Positions 23,259 to 35,856 of a DNA stretch of 64,000 nucleotides are shown here, one piece after another. The DNA lies in contig VZQC01006250.1 in the NCBI GenBank assembly GCA_009823505.1, positions 58,537-122,536 of the forward strand, in the 5' to 3' direction. Position 1 is the first letter of the stretch; every line of letters starts with the position of its first letter. The notes under the pieces are model-generated. The model saw only the letters and a list, made by a program, of their open reading frames with translations. It was not told the origin of the DNA and did not search any database. This DNA is from Rhizomys pruinosus (taxonomy: Eukaryota; Chordata; Mammalia; Rodentia; Spalacidae). A program made the translations under genes and the position numbers.

Positions 23259-23629
23259 CACAAATCTGTTTCTTATAGTATTAATGAAGAGCAGATCTTT
23301 TGGAACCTCCCATGTGTTTTAGCATAGCACATCAACCTTAGCATTCCAATTTCCCTGAGCCTTTGAATCCTTTCATCAGCATTAAGTCAAGGGTTATCAG
23401 GCAGCTCCAACTCATTCACAGCAAGCCATCCAATCATATCAACTGCTAGCACCACTTTAACTTCACAAGTTAGAACACTAAGCCAGGAATCTCTGTTCAG
23501 CAGACCCACATTAGTAAATCCAGCCTGATCTAATTTTATATCCTTACACAATTATCCCACACCCTTGTAATCCATTCTGACACATATTCCCCAGACCTTT
23601 CCCCTTATGAATTAGAAAACTCAAGTTCT

Positions 23630-23822
23630 TTAGAGCACTGGCTGTTCTTGCAGAGGACCCAGGTTCAATTCCCAGTATCACATGGTGGCTAACAACTGTC
23701 CCTAACTCCAGTTCCAGAGGATCTCATGCCCTCTTCTGACCTCGGTGGGCATTGCATAACACTGGTTCACTTACATGCAGACAAAACACTTCTACACATA
23801 AATTAAAATAATTTCATTAAAA
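23630..23822 (+). mobile_element. B2-type SINE, 5' shortened
   Basis: 'TTCTTTAGAGCACTGGCTGT' onwards, B box 'GGTTCAATTCCCAG', and a body ending AAATTAAAATAATTTC. The first ~25 bases of the head are missing. Confidence 0.85.
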
Positions 23823-23832
23823 GGAAATTATT

Positions 23833-24063
23833 TTTAAAGTTTTTTATTGTATTTATTTTTGTGTGTGTATGAATGTACTGTCTGCATGTAGGTTTGTGCA
23901 CCCGTGTCGTGCAATGCCGCGGAGGTCAGAAGAGGGTGTCAGAATTCCCCTGGAACTGGAGTTAAAGACGGTTCTCAGCCGCCATGTGGGTGCTGGGGAT
24001 CGAACCCGGGTCCTCTGCAACAGCGGTCGGTGCTCTTAACTGTTAGACCATCTTTCCAGCCCC
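23833..24063 (-). mobile_element. B2-type SINE (TTAAAG subtype)
   Basis: Reverse B2 with 'CCGCGGAGGTCAGAAGAGGG' and 'GGGGATCGAACCCGGGTCCT'. AAAGGAAATTATTT before and AAACGAAGTTATTT after suggest an imperfect target duplication. Confidence 0.92.
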
Positions 24064-24099
24064 AAAACGAAGTTATTTAGGAGTGTAGGATACCCCCTC

Positions 24100-25040
24100 A
24101 TGCAACAAACATTGTACTTTTCCTCTTGGAGGCTGCCGAACTTTGAAGCTGATTATAGATATAGTGGCAAAGATGAGGGGCTGTGGTTTTCTCTTGCTAT
24201 GATTCAAGGTAGACTTTCATTCATTTGTTTTGGAATTTTCCCACAATAACTTAGTAGGCTTCCTATCTATTTCACTTCTGGGAACATAATGATTCCTTAG
24301 TCAGTGTCAAAGATCTGCATGAGTCAGATTATGCTAAATCCTGAAAGGCATCAACATTGTCTTGCTTGGCAAATGATAAATAATTTAGTGTTAATTTCCT
24401 CAGACAGGGGTGGAGTGACCAATACTCTAAGGGATACTGAAGGGAAGTGGTCAGGGTGCCCTGGATGTATCTGCCACAAAGGGTAGAGAGAGTACTTCCC
24501 CAGGTAAAACAAACCCATCAGAATCTGAGACTTCAATATCCTCAGCTTCATCACAGTCTTCTGCCCATCTCCATCCCAAGGTATATAATCCTACTCTTTT
24601 CCAGTTGGTGGTCTCATTTCAACTGCAGGCACTCTCAAAGTTGAGGTTTAAACTTCGGTTTTAAGTCTGCCAATTGTATGACAAAAGTTTAAGTTTGCTA
24701 TTCAGCAACTTTAACTCTCTAGCTGCTGGAGCTGGAAATCTTATCTCTGAGCTCATTTTTTTCCTTGTTCCTTTTTCCAGAAATACTAGAAGAAACTTGT
24801 TACTCCTTAGGTTTCTAGAAACATTCAGAAGTTTTATACAAAGAGTTATTAAATTCTTCGTAAGTGGCAAATCAGGGCTATCAAATGCATTTATCTTATG
24901 TAGTTGTTCAAACTGTTTACATTATGGATTATCAATACTCTCCATTTTACTAGGAAAGGCTTTAGTAACTTTAAGTCTAGTTGAGTTGTAGAACCAGTCA
25001 TTTAGAAAATTTCATACTAAAAATTTTATTTCTCTAGACC
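24100..25040 (-). other. ERVL 5' interior (gag-equivalent region)
   Basis: Lies between the primer-binding site and pol, where gag belongs. Short minus-strand frames (for example 24870-24661) are lysine/leucine-rich but I see no motif that identifies them. Assignment is by position only. Confidence 0.4.
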
Positions 25041-25042
25041 TA

Positions 25043-25058
25043 TCCCACTTTGGTACCA
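25043..25058 (-). other. ERVL primer-binding site
   Basis: Minus-strand TGGTACCAAAGTGGGA lies six bases from the 5' LTR, one or two changes from the intact leucine-type site in the MaLR at 10778-10794. Confidence 0.75.
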
Positions 25059-25063
25059 AAATT

Positions 25064-25621
25064 TATATTAGGCAGGGTCCTCTTAGAGAAACAAAACTGA
25101 TAGAATTGTGTGTGTGTGTGTGTGTGTGTGGATAGATAGAAAATATATACTATATACCAGCATATATAGTATATCTATCTATTTACATATATATGGAGAG
25201 AGAGAAAGAGAGAGAGAGAGAGTTTTAATATTGTCTTACACAATAGAATCTGGATAGTCCAGAACCAAACAGTTACCTCATGTTGAAGAGGTTGAGAAAC
25301 TGGTAGCTGTTCAGCATACAAATCTGGTTGCCTCAGCAGTCCTGGTCTACTGTTGATGCCTAGAGGAGCCTTCAAGAGTCATTAGTATTCAATTCATGTT
25401 GGAGTGTCAAAGATGCTGGAGCCTGATATCACTAGAAGGTAGCAGCAATGGTGCACTCATTCAGGAAGAAATGAAGGCAGATAGGCAATGCTGCTTATTC
25501 TCAGACCTCTCTATACATGGAGAGGTAACACCCATTACAATAGAACATCTCTGAAAATACTCAGAGGTGTGTCTCCTAGTTGATTCCAAACCTTGTCAAT
25601 TTGGGAAGATTGACCATGACA
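25064..25621 (-). repeat. ERVL (MLT2-like) 5' LTR
   Basis: Partner of 16930-17442. It contains a (GT)n run at 25108-25130 and TA/GA runs at about 25140-25222, and ends near GACCATGACA. Confidence 0.75.
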
Positions 25622-28182
25622 CTTGACCTTTGACTTGCACTACCACACTATAACCAGGTCTCTACAACTAGTGCTTAAGTTCCCACCAGTAGCAAAGGTA
25701 TTTCTTGGTACCTCACATGGGACCTGTGTGCAGAGGCACCTTTTCTGATTTTGATGATAATTACAACCACACTCCACCACTGCTACTTAGGATGCTTCTT
25801 ACAATATTTAGGCATAAAATATAGAGAATCACTAACTAGAAACAAGAGCTCTCAGTTACTTCAACACCCCCATCTCGTCTCTCTCAGAATTCTCTGTGCC
25901 AACCGAGAATGAGCACATTTTGTAAGCAGTGTGGCTATCAAAAAAGATACAGTACTTCTTACAAAAAAAAAAAAAAATCAAAGAACAGAGAAGACCTCTC
26001 AGGCTTAAATCCAAGGCAACCAGGATGATAGGCCCAAGTCAACACCCCAGATCCCATCAACCGGATTCTAAAGCCCCTCCCCTACTAATCTGGAGACCAA
26101 TAAGCAAACTTTATTGGAACTTGGAGACTGGCACATACCCTTTCTGTCCACTCACCAGCATTCATATCTTGTTCTTGTTATGACTCTTGGAGTACTTTTA
26201 CTTTGGATACTTGCACTGGAATAACACAAGGAATAAAATCATAGGGAGTCGTGGGAAGACGCTGGGTCTTAGGAAGCAGCTGGTAGGGGAGAGAGTTCCC
26301 CTTGTCGTAGACCCTGTTCACTAAGCCCAGTTTGAAGGTAGAGCTGTGACTTTACACAGTAATTCAGCCACACATTTTACCTAATGAAGATGTGAGCTGC
26401 TTTCTCCTCTCTGTGTATGCCTCAGTCATGATGGTACTTCCTGGCCCACATCCATTTCGCCTTGACTTTTTTCTCAACTATAGAATGCCCCTGAGTTTTT
26501 CTGCAGATCAAATAAATCTGAATCCTTGGAGGTGGTGCTCAGGCGCCTCTTTTTCAGAATCTCGATATGTTGTTATTGAACAGCAATAGCTAAGAACCAC
26601 TGGGCTATGGTGAGCCACTGATGTACCTGACTCTATCCTAGCCTTTAAGACATGAGACAAGGACTTTGGGAAGCTTAGAGAAGGTCTATCACTCATAGCT
26701 AAGAAGATTCAATGTCTGCTATGTCTTGAGTGGATGTGAAACCTGGCAGACTTGCTTCCTAAAAAATACTTGAGTCTCAAGACTCAATGTACAGTGTCTG
26801 GGGCTTGCCAAACCACTGGGCTTCTTGTGAGGGATGATAATATATGGCCATATTATTCAAGCTACTTTGACATGTGGTTTGAGTAATTTATAGAGAAAAA
26901 CTTTCTTAGGAATTCCTGGAGAATGAGCCAGGAAGCCAAGTTCCTAGTTCAGATATAACTTCCTGTTCCGCTTTTACGTTCCTCTCTCCCTACTGGAGAG
27001 CAACTGCTTAACCACACACCACATTCTCAAGGCTTGTGAAGCCCTCCTGCTGCTGAATCTGGATTCTGGGAAGTAGGGAAGATGAATTCCTTATATGCAG
27101 CCAGCCAGTTGACCAACCAAGATAGGATGTGACTATATGTCAGGTCCTGAATTAGACTCCGTGGGTAATCTGTGCTCCTAAGAATCATAACAACTCTGTG
27201 AGGCAGTTGAAGTTATCATTCCATATTAAGAGAATGTGCATTGTGGTAAAGCAGAGGTAGGTGTGCTTTTTAGTACAACACAACAATTAGGCATTTGCTG
27301 GGTGATCTCAAGATGGCCAGCAGGCATGAGCTCTTTGGAAGCAGATGCCAGACCAGTTGACAAACAGAATGAAGAACACTGTCTTTGGCATCAGGAAAAC
27401 ATACTTTGGAAGCTTCTCTGAGTGACTTCAGCATATTTGTTTAACCTTTGAACCTTGACTTTCTGGTATTTTAAATAGCAGTAAGAAAATCTACCTCGTA
27501 TTTATCGTGCAAAAACAATTTGTACTTGGCAAGTTACAAGGATGTTCATCTCTCCATAGCTCCACCTATGTACTCACAACTTGTGGAGTGTGGTGGCAGA
27601 GAATCACTCAGATGTGAACATATGCCAACCTAATGGGCATAATGAATCAAAGAGACAACTATGTAGACACCAGACATAAGCAACTGGGGAGATAACTCAG
27701 ACCAGCCTGAAACTGGACAGCTTGACTCCAGATTGCTTTCCTTATGGCACATGGTTAGGTGCACTCTGTAGTAGCTCAGCAGGGCCTGACATGAGGGAAG
27801 TGTGGGGTTGGCTGATGGCTTTAATATCTGTGAGTCAGGCTTCTATAAAATTGTTGACTCTGAAGGGACAGCATCTCAAAGTAGATCTAGTTCCAGAAAT
27901 CACTCAGACCCTTGGTCGTTGTCTTGCATGTGAACATCTTAACAGGGACTTTCATGAAAATAGGCTCGGAGACCTAGGGCTGAGTCATATCGCTAGCCTG
28001 ATTCAGCCCTTGCTGTCAAGGTCAGCAGACCACTGCCTTTCTCATGTCCCCAGAAGGTGGCAGAGTGGCCACTGCTATCTGAGACTTGATACCTGCTACC
28101 CTCCCATTCTGATGTCTCAGGAGCTGAAAATACACTGGTTCTCTAAGAAATATAATACTGGAATTCCTCAGGTTCTGATTTT
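25622..28182. other. Mostly unique sequence; MIR-like piece
   Basis: An A-run lies at about 25963-25977. A stretch at 27335-27480, with 'TGAGTGACTTCAGCATATTT' and 'AACCTTTGAACCTTGACTTT', resembles a plus-strand MIR core. The 157-codon frame at 27722-28195 has no recognisable domain and runs into a B2. No gene is supported. Confidence 0.5.
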
Positions 28183-28395
28183 AAAAATATTTTAATTTTT
28201 ATGAGTGCATTGCCTGCATGTGTGTAAGTGTATCCATGTCATGTAATGCCCATGGAGTCAGAAGAAGGCATTGGATCCCCTGGAACTGGAGTTACAGATG
28301 GTTGTTGGCCTCCATGTGGGTGCTGGGAAATGAACTCAGATCCTCTGCAAGAGCAGCCAATGCTCTTAACCACTAGCTCATCTCTCTCGCCCCTT
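28183..28395 (-). mobile_element. B2-type SINE, older
   Basis: Reverse B2 with 'TGCCCATGGAGTCAGAAGAA' and 'AAGAGCAGCCAATGCTCTTA'. More diverged than neighbouring copies. Confidence 0.88.
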
Positions 28396-28888
28396 GAGTA
28401 CTGATTTTTGTCTCTCAGCTTTGCTGATCAGCTGATGGAACTTAATAGAGACATTGAATGGCACTGATTTTTCCAGGCCTTGGGAGTGTAGTGTCCTGGA
28501 TCCCAGATACAGCCCTGGGTAAAAGGACACTGAAACTGCTGTGAAACTCTTCAAAGTGTGTGCTGTCCCAGATGTCTTTTTACAGTTCTTTCATGCATTT
28601 TTTCAACTATGTGTTAGACTGTATTAAATGTGAAAATATCATATGGGTGCTTGTTTTGTGCCAAGTGTGGTATCGGGTTCCTAGCTGCTCTTATTGCCAG
28701 ACATCACACCAATGCTCTTAGGCAAGTATTACTATCTCCACATTAGAGATTAAGAAACTAAGCCAAAGTGGAAATAGAAAGGTACAGGGTAGGGCTGAGT
28801 GAGCTTTGAAACCAGGACTTTGTGAAATAGTGTAATGTGGTTTTCCTTTTAAAGCATTTTTAGCACATATTAATTATACATAATGGGT
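28396..28888. other. Unique sequence; possible MIR trace
   Basis: No gene seen. About 28690-28790 has a MIR-like 'GGCAAGTATTACTATCTCCA' stretch. Confidence 0.45.
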
Positions 28889-28905
28889 TTCACTGTGGCA
28901 TTTTC

Positions 28906-29161
28906 TTTTTTTTTAATTTTTTTAATTAATTTTATTTATTTCTATATGTGTATGAATGTACTGTCTGCATGCAAGTCTGTGCACCCGTGTCGTGCAACGC
29001 CGCAGAGTTCAGAAGAGGGTGTTGGATTCCCCTGGAACTGGAGTTCTCCTGGAATTGGAGCTTCAGACGGTTCTCAGCCGCCATGTGGGTGCTGGGGCTG
29101 GAACCCGGGTCCTCTGTAAGAGCGGTCAGCGCTCTTAACCGCTAGGCCATCTCTCCAGCCC
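28906..29161 (-). mobile_element. B2-type SINE with perfect 17 bp duplication
   Basis: TTCACTGTGGCATTTTC is present at 28889-28905 and 29162-29178. The body contains the doubled CTGGAACTGGAGTTCT block. Long T-rich (A-tail) end. A recent insertion. Confidence 0.96.
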
Positions 29162-29204
29162 TTCACTGTGGCATTTTCATACATATACATTTTTAACTTA
29201 TTCA

Positions 29205-29485
29205 CTCTCCTTTATCTGAAGTTTTGCTCTACAATGCTTAGTTACCTGAGCTTAGTCATGGTCTTAAATATATTAAATGGAAAATTCTAGAAGTAAAAAA
29301 TCCATCAATTTCAAATAAATTTTGCTACAGTATATTATTATTATGTTTTACTATTTTTATTGTCAATCACTAACTGTACTTAATTAATAAATTAAACTTT
29401 TTTCACAGTATATGAAACTATCTATGGCTCGAGGCATCCACTGAGGGTCTCAGGACATACCTCTGTGCATAAGGCCAGGAAGCAC
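29205..29485 (+). mobile_element. Tigger-type DNA transposon relic
   Basis: The left half has 'AGTTACCTGAGCTTAGTCAT' and 'ATATTAAATGGAAAATTCTA'; the right half has 'TAATTAATAAATTAAAC' and 'GGCATCCACTGAGGGTCTCA'. These are the familiar ends of Tigger (Tc1/mariner) elements with the transposase gene missing. Ancient and non-autonomous. Confidence 0.65.
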
Positions 29486-32475
29486 TGTATACTGTATCTC
29501 ACCCACTTAATCTTTCACTTTGTACATTACTGACTCAACTTTTTACTTGGGAAAAAAAGTATAGCCCCTACACCCGACCCTCAAATCCTAGTCAGAAATG
29601 TCTGTATGTTCCTTTAACCCTGGGGACAACTCCTGTTTCACATGGTCGAACAATAGCACCCCAGTTAGGAGAGGGCATCCACTCTGCTTTTCTGGTACCT
29701 AAAGCACCCGCAAGTCGAAAGGACCTGAGCCATCACATCTCATGCCCCTTCTTGGCCCTCCAGACCTAATCTCATGATACAGAATGCCAGATCCATGCAC
29801 TGCCCACCTCAGAAAACATCATCTCAATAGAGAGGTAACTCAGGAGAAAGTAAGAGAGAGGAGGACGAGGCAGGGAGCTATCCTAGCCGCTGTGACTCAT
29901 TGCAGAGTCCCATAAACAGGACATGACTTCCCTTATGGGGATTTCAGGGTGAGGTAGGCCAGTGTTGTGGTTCTCAGTGCCTGGCTCTGATGACACACAG
30001 AGCTCGGTTTACAGGGGAGCTCCTGGAGGGATGCCTGGCCTGGGCTCTTTAGTAATCATGGTGTCACTTATAAAACCAGAGTAACATCTCCCAGGAGGAT
30101 CACTCTCAGTCAGTACCCCACTCCAGAGTTGTTGGCGTCTTTTTGTTACTGATGCTCATGAGATGGTAGTGGTTATTATTTACTCTAAAAACATGGATTT
30201 GGACTGCAGGAGGAGTGTTTGTGCCTTGGCCATGACATCTTGCCATGTGATAAGGCCTCTCAAGAATAATAATGAACTTGAACTACTGTAACTCAAGAGC
30301 CACACTCAGGATGGTTTTGGTTTTCCAACATTTTACTCAGATTTCTTCATTTCTATCCTTAATGAGACTTGTGACCAAATATTAAGTGTGGTTTATTGTG
30401 GTTACTTTGTTTATTTCTAAGTGTCAGTCAGCCTGTGGACTCTACAAAGAGGCCCTTCCTAGTTCCTGCATTTGGAGACTCGAATCCAGGCCTCTGCAGC
30501 TTGGGCTCCAGTCACAAAACACCTTGCATTTGTGAGATAGTGGATTTCAACATCAGGTTCTTGACTTGGGGGCAATCTTCACAGATGTGGTCTCTATGCC
30601 ACTCACATTTCCAAGCTGCTATAAATTTGAGAGATTCTCAATGACCCTCTTGGTTTTGATACTTCATCAGAGTGACCTGATGGGTTTTATTATAAAGGAC
30701 AGAAATTGGAAGAACTAGGGAAATAAAGAGACATTGGAGTAGAGTCTGGGGGGATTTCAAAGTCAATACTTGTGTGTACTCGAGATGTGCCCCCATAACT
30801 ACATCATTGTGGTTACCAGTGAGTTCTGCCATGTTCTTCATTGTCTAGGCCTTTTACTGGAGCTTCACTAGCAGTCATGATTGATTGAATCATTGACCAT
30901 GTGCTTGAACTTGGTTTCCAGCTCCATTCCCATTTAGACCAGTCAGGCTCAAAGCCCCAAACTTCTGAGTCTACAGGTGATCTTTCCAGCATGACCATTC
31001 CCAATGAATTGTCTGATTAGCTATCAGGGTCCACCACAAATAATCAAGACACCCCTACCCCCTGGGGGAGCTAGGAGCTCCCCACCAAGAACTGTAAACA
31101 ATGGACAGTAAGATTCTCCAAATATGAAGGATTGTGAATATTAGTGTGAGTGTTCGACACACACGTGCCCACACCCCGTTACTGAGAGGATAAACTCATA
31201 GCTACTGAGCTTTTCTCCCAACGCCTATCATTCCCTGGCCTCGAGCTACCTTTTAATTCCTCCCTCCAGCACAAAGCTCCTTTCTCAGAAGGCCAGGACC
31301 TCCTGAAACACATGTGGCAACTCCTGACTGCCATGAGACTTTTTCAAGGTGAACACTCTGGGTCACACAGGGATTCTCTCACCAGCCCTGTGGAACAAGG
31401 CTGCTGCTCAGTCCTTGCTGGAACAGATGATTTTGGACCTATTTATGTAACCAGGAGCACTATGGCTTACTATAATGTTTCTATTTAATATATTTTCTAT
31501 TTTTTTCAATTTTTGAATGGAATGTGCTTTATGTTTTCATATCATTAGATTTATGTTCACTTATCATAATGACTTCTTCCAGGTTAATAGTTTTTAAATT
31601 TTGTGAGGTAACTTCTTTTATGAAAAAAATAAATCAAGCTTATGGCTTTTCACTTTCTTGGTTAGAATGAAAAAAAGGGTAATCCCTTGACTATACAGAC
31701 AGAATCAAACCACATGCTTTTTGGCTTATCTATTAATCTTTCTGAGCTCTTGAGGAAAGTGATCCTCACTCTTCTTGACTAAGGAGTGGGGCTTTCTTTA
31801 CTTATTAACAGAGGCCAGAGCATAATTACATAATGTTCCCTTGGCAACTTTTTTTTTTCCACAAGAGTGACTTCCATTTCTCAGTGTGTGAAGGCCTTGT
31901 TGAACCCCACAGGTAGGGTTGGGTCACCTCTGTAACCCCACTCTGGAAGACATTTCCTTCACTCATGGCTATTTTGGAAGGAGAGCAGGTGGGAGTTCAA
32001 CAATTCTGCCACAGAAACCAAGTAGCAGGATTGGACCCCTCCCATGGTATTTAAATGTGGACAAAGACTCCGAAGCCTGTGGGTGGGGGTGGATCCTAAG
32101 CAGTTTCAATGGTTTTGACAATGAAACTCACCTGGGGATGTGTGGTTGCCTTTGTCCCTCAGGTTTAGAAGTTCTCTAAAGTCAAACCGAAACCCTTCCA
32201 CTGCTGTGGTACATGAGGCTGACCCTTTAGAACTGTGTTCTTCAAGCCATGTGAACTGAAACCAATGGACTTCTCACAGCCAGCCAGGATCCACCTTCCT
32301 AGTTAGTGGCACCATTATTTTGTGTTGAATACAGCAGAGGGAAACCTTGAACCCCAAATTAAACTGTTATTAAACTGTTCACATTAGATCCCATCTCCTC
32401 ACTTATTTCCAATACCCAGAGATAAAGTAAACCCTTTAACTGTATACCTAAATTAATTATAAATAGCTATGTATG
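29486..32475. other. Unique sequence, no gene seen
   Basis: About 3 kb without recognisable repeats. Frames of 60-86 codons occur (30396-30644, 31919-32179) without domain or splice context. It could hold regulatory sequence, but none can be identified by eye. Confidence 0.5.
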
Positions 32476-32703
32476 TTGGGGCTGGAGAGATGGCTCAGCA
32501 GTTAAGAGCACTGGCTGCTCTTGCAGAGGACCAAGGTTTGGCTCCTAGCATCTACATGGCATCTAACAACCATTCATAACTCCAGTTTCACAGATAAGAT
32601 GCCCTCTTCTGACCTCCATGAGCTTTGCACTACATGCGTACACTTACATACATGCAGGCAATACACTCATACATATCAAAAATAATAAATAAAATATTTT
32701 AGA
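32476..32703 (+). mobile_element. B2/B3-type SINE
   Basis: 'GGGGCTGGAGAGATGGCTCA' head to an AATAAATAAAATATTTTA tail. Confidence 0.92.
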
Positions 32704-32764
32704 ATAATAAATATGTATGTGGTTCAAAGGCTTGCTCTTTCCATTAATGATCTGACTTGCAGAA

Positions 32765-32866
32765 TTTTTTCACACCACCGCATTCTATTTAATAGCAGCA
32801 AAATGTTTATTCTCTCCTACTTATGAACATTGAATCTTTTCTGGCCTTGATAATAATGCTGCAGTT
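32765..32866 (-). mobile_element. Ancient L1 3' fragment
   Basis: 'TCTATTTAATAGCAGCAAAA' and 'CCTTGATAATAATGCTGCAG' resemble the reverse ORF2/3' end of old L1s. Short and weak. Confidence 0.4.
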
Positions 32867-32867
32867 G

Positions 32868-33080
32868 GCTGGGAAAAGAGCTTGGTCTGTGAAGTGCTTG
32901 CCTTGCAAGCATGAGGTCCTGGGTGTGATCTCCAGAATCCATGTAAAAACCGCTGAGCATGGTGACACATGCTCATAACCCCAGGGCTAGGGAGGCAGGG
33001 TCAGAGGGATCCCTGGGGCTCACTGGCCAGCCAGCCCAGCCTACGTGGTGAATTCCAGCCCAGTAAGGGACTGTCAAAAA
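32868..33080 (+). mobile_element. B4 (ID-B1 composite) SINE
   Basis: 'GTGCTTGCCTTGCAAGCATG' ID-like head, then 'GAGGCAGGGTCAGAGGGATC', 'CTGGCCAGCCAGCCCAGCCT' and a GGGACTGTCAAAAA end. Confidence 0.8.
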
Positions 33081-33368
33081 TAATCCAGAGTTCATTTTCT
33101 ATGAAAGCAATATCCACACAATCCAGAATTGCTCTCATAAGGAGCCTAAGAGAGATCATTTGTTCTGACAGCTTTTGTCTTTTCAAAGACCACAGAGTTA
33201 ATCAGGGCTACTCCATACATTCATGGACACACTCCAGCAAAAGCCTGAGTATGTCCATTAATGGAGTATGCTGGATCCTACCACATTCCTCTTACATATG
33301 CTAACATGTTGTTTTAAATGTTTAGAAGCCTTCCGTCTCTGCCCAACATGATAAATATAGCATCTTCC

Positions 33369-33512
33369 GCCAGGCATGGTGGTGCACGCCTTTAATCCTA
33401 GCACTCAGGAGGCAGAGGCAGGCGGATCTCTGTGAGTTCAAGGCCAACCTGGTCTACAGAGTGAGTCCCAGACCACCAGCTGGGGCGACAGGGAGAGCCT
33501 ATCTCAAAAATA
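33369..33512 (+). mobile_element. B1 SINE
   Basis: 'GCCAGGCATGGTGGTGCACG' to 'GAGCCTATCTCAAAAA'. Confidence 0.94.
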
Positions 33513-34524
33513 TCCCATATATATGTCATCTTCCATTGAGAAAAGAGCTTTCATTAAGGTGGAACCCATGGAAGCTTTTAGACTGCTAGGTCTACAGCTT
33601 GGGTCTCATTCTGCTCAGGACTTGCCTCTCCACGGGCCCTCAGCAGTAAGACAACCATGCACTGCACACCTCCACTGGGTTCTGACCTCAACTACTTTCA
33701 ATCTACAAAGGAGAGACCATGAGCTTTAATAAGTGGATGTTGTTAGGAGCTGTATTTTGCCCCCCAATATGGTACATTGAAATCCCAGCATCCAGTATGT
33801 GACATTATTTGGAATAAGGGTCATTGCAGTGTAACTAGTGAGGTTCAGATGAAGTCACGCTGAAGTAAGATGATGACTGACATCATGGTAAGAAGAGGAC
33901 ATAGAGAAAAGGCCACATGATGACTAAGGACAGGCTGGAGTGACACATCTGTCAGGCAAGGAGCACTGAGGTTTGTTAGCCACCTCCAGAAAATGGGAGA
34001 GAGCAGGAACTCATCGATGCCTTGCTCTTGGGTTTCTAGACTCCATACCGCAAGAGCAGAAAATGAACAGGGCTTGGACTTTAAGGCCCTCAGCTTGTGG
34101 GAGTTTTTTAGGGCAGCTCCAGGACATAAATGTAGGTGCTCATAAAGTAGGAGTATGCACAAAACCCTCAGCAAAGACCTGTATTGAGGTCATCTTAGCT
34201 GGAAGAGAAATGGACATATTCCTTCTCTACCCTGCCTGTCTAAACTCAGCTGACCAATGCAGAAGCCTGACGCAGGCCCCAGCGACTGCTGCTCCAGGAA
34301 AGAGTACATAGTGGGTGGGAGGGGGAGGGAGCCGAGGGGGGGAGGAGGGAGCCGAGAGGGGAGGAGGGAGCCAAGCAGAGTTCTTCCTCTGTTGAGCCGG
34401 GCCCATGTGCAGACAGTGACCAGAGCAGTGTCCTGTTTCCATAGTCACCAGCCCATCACTATATAGCCAAGAAGCATTTACCCTAGGAAAACTTGAGCTT
34501 GAGCCTAGACAGTTCCCCAAAGGC
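33513..34524. other. Unsure repeat plus unique sequence
   Basis: 33760-34060 has LTR/MLT1-like phrases ('TTGAAATCCCAGCATCCAGT') but no clear ends. A GGGAGGGAGCCGAGG-like purine repeat of about three copies lies at 34318-34375. No gene seen. Confidence 0.4.
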
Positions 34525-34638
34525 CCGTGGGTTTAAGGTCCATGTCGCCCTGTACGGTGGTGAAATCTTTAGGAGAAGACATAATAGGAAGTCTTCAAGT
34601 CATTAGAAATGTGTCCTCAGTGGAAATTATGGGAATCC

Positions 34639-34689
<51 letters not shown>

Positions 34690-34865
34690 TCTTGGCCACC
34701 ACAATATAAGCATCTTTCTCCTCACATAGTCTCTGCCATATGCTGTGTTGCCACAAAGGGAACTGCGGCTGAGCCACCCGTGAACTGAACCCATGAGTGA
34801 AAATAAACCTTCCTCCTTTTAGGTTGTCTCGGGGATTTTGTTACAATGACTGAAATCTACGTAAC
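34525..34865 (+). mobile_element. MaLR (MLT1/MT-like) LTR
   Basis: Carries the MaLR order: 'AGGAGAAGACATAATAGG', a CT array, 'TGAGTGAAAATAAACCTTCC' (poly(A) signal) and a terminal GTTACAATGACTGAAAT. Degraded. Confidence 0.6.
34640..34688. repeat. (CT)n microsatellite
   Basis: Pure CT array inside the MaLR LTR. Confidence 0.95.
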
Positions 34866-35210
34866 TCAGGTCTGATGGAGTGAGTCAAAGAACTGTGGCT
34901 TTTTCAGAATGTGGTGCAAACATATTTAAAAGTTCCCACTTTCTGATAATACACATGGCAAATTCTACTGTTCCCCCAAATAAACACTATTCCTTGCCTT
35001 GGCTTCAGCTTTTCTTAGAAAGAACCTATGATTTAGAGGTAAATGAGTTTTACACAGAGCAGTGGGGAACTGAGTGTTGACCCAAAATGGCCTGGCTCTG
35101 GACTTTAGAAAGGAAGCTTGGGGCCTGCCTCACAGTATTCATTGAATAGACTGCTCTTAGGCTGTTCTCTTAAGACCACACTATAAACTTCTAGATGATG
35201 GTGTTAATCT

Positions 35211-35295
35211 TTTTTTAGTGGTGCTAGGGTTGGAAGCCAGGGCATCCCATGTGCTAGACAAGTGCTTTGACGCTGAGCTATACCTACAGTGGCGT
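35211..35295 (-). mobile_element. ID/B4-type SINE fragment
   Basis: 'GTGCTAGACAAGTGCTTTGA' and 'CGCTGAGCTATACC' match the reverse of a tRNA-like ID head. Confidence 0.55.
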
Positions 35296-35469
35296 AGGGA
35301 TGATGACCAGAAAAAGTACCTGTTGTAACAGTAAAGATACGGAATTGTCCTGGATGCCATGAGCAGCTATTGATAACAGAGAAAAAGAAGATGGATTTTT
35401 TTTTGTTTTATTATCTTGTTTTTTTTTGATTTCCTGTAGAACAATTTGTTTCAATCTCACAAAAAAAAT

Positions 35470-35765
35470 GTGTGGAACTGCAGATAATCATGCTAAATAA
35501 GCCAGGCTCAGAGATAGAAACATAACATGTTTCTCTCAATTGTGGAAATCTAGACTGAATATGATACAGTAATATATATTATTTATTTGTGTATCTCTTA
35601 TATATATATATATAAAGCATTTATGGCAGGAAGGAAACAGCAAAAGGGGGAAAGAGGATAGGGTAATGGGATATGAATATTATCAAAATACATGATAATG
35701 TGTGAAAATGTTAAAATGAAACCCATTATTTTGTATGCTAATTAAGAAATAATTTCTGAAAGTGT
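35470..35765 (+). mobile_element. L1 (Lx-like) 3' fragment
   Basis: 'GCTAAATAAGCCAGGCTCAG' (ORF2 end region) runs into 'AATGTTAAAATGAAACCCAT' and 'TTATTTTGTATGCTAATTAA', as in older rodent L1 ends. A (TA)n run is at 35599-35613. Confidence 0.65.
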
Positions 35766-35850
35766 TTATTGGAAATTGTAGGGTTTCCTGGGGATCCATG
35801 CTGCAGAGAGACAGGTAGCTGTGGAGGGAAGCAAGGGGGGAACAGAAGTG

Positions 35851-35856
<6 letters not shown>

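Larger units (their letters stand above)
16930..25621 (-). mobile_element. ERVL endogenous retrovirus, two LTRs, decayed
   Basis: An 8.7 kb provirus on the minus strand: 5' LTR 25621-25064, primer-binding site 25058-25043, interior, 3' LTR 17442-16930. Outer flanks are CTTAG and CTTGA, an imperfect 5-base duplication as expected for ERVL. Translating the minus strand gives fragments in ERVL pol order: reverse transcriptase (about 22.2-21.0 kb), RNase H (about 20.9-20.3 kb), integrase (about 20.26-19.5 kb) and the pol C-terminal region (about 18.6-18.1 kb). All are broken by many stops and indels. ERVL has no envelope gene and none is seen. At least seven SINEs and one LTR-like piece lie inside it, which fits great age. 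No frame here can produce a working protein. Confidence 0.85.

Noticed and set aside
27722..28195. 157-codon plus-strand open frame
   Set aside because: No recognisable domain, no splice or promoter context, and its end runs into a B2 SINE; likely chance.
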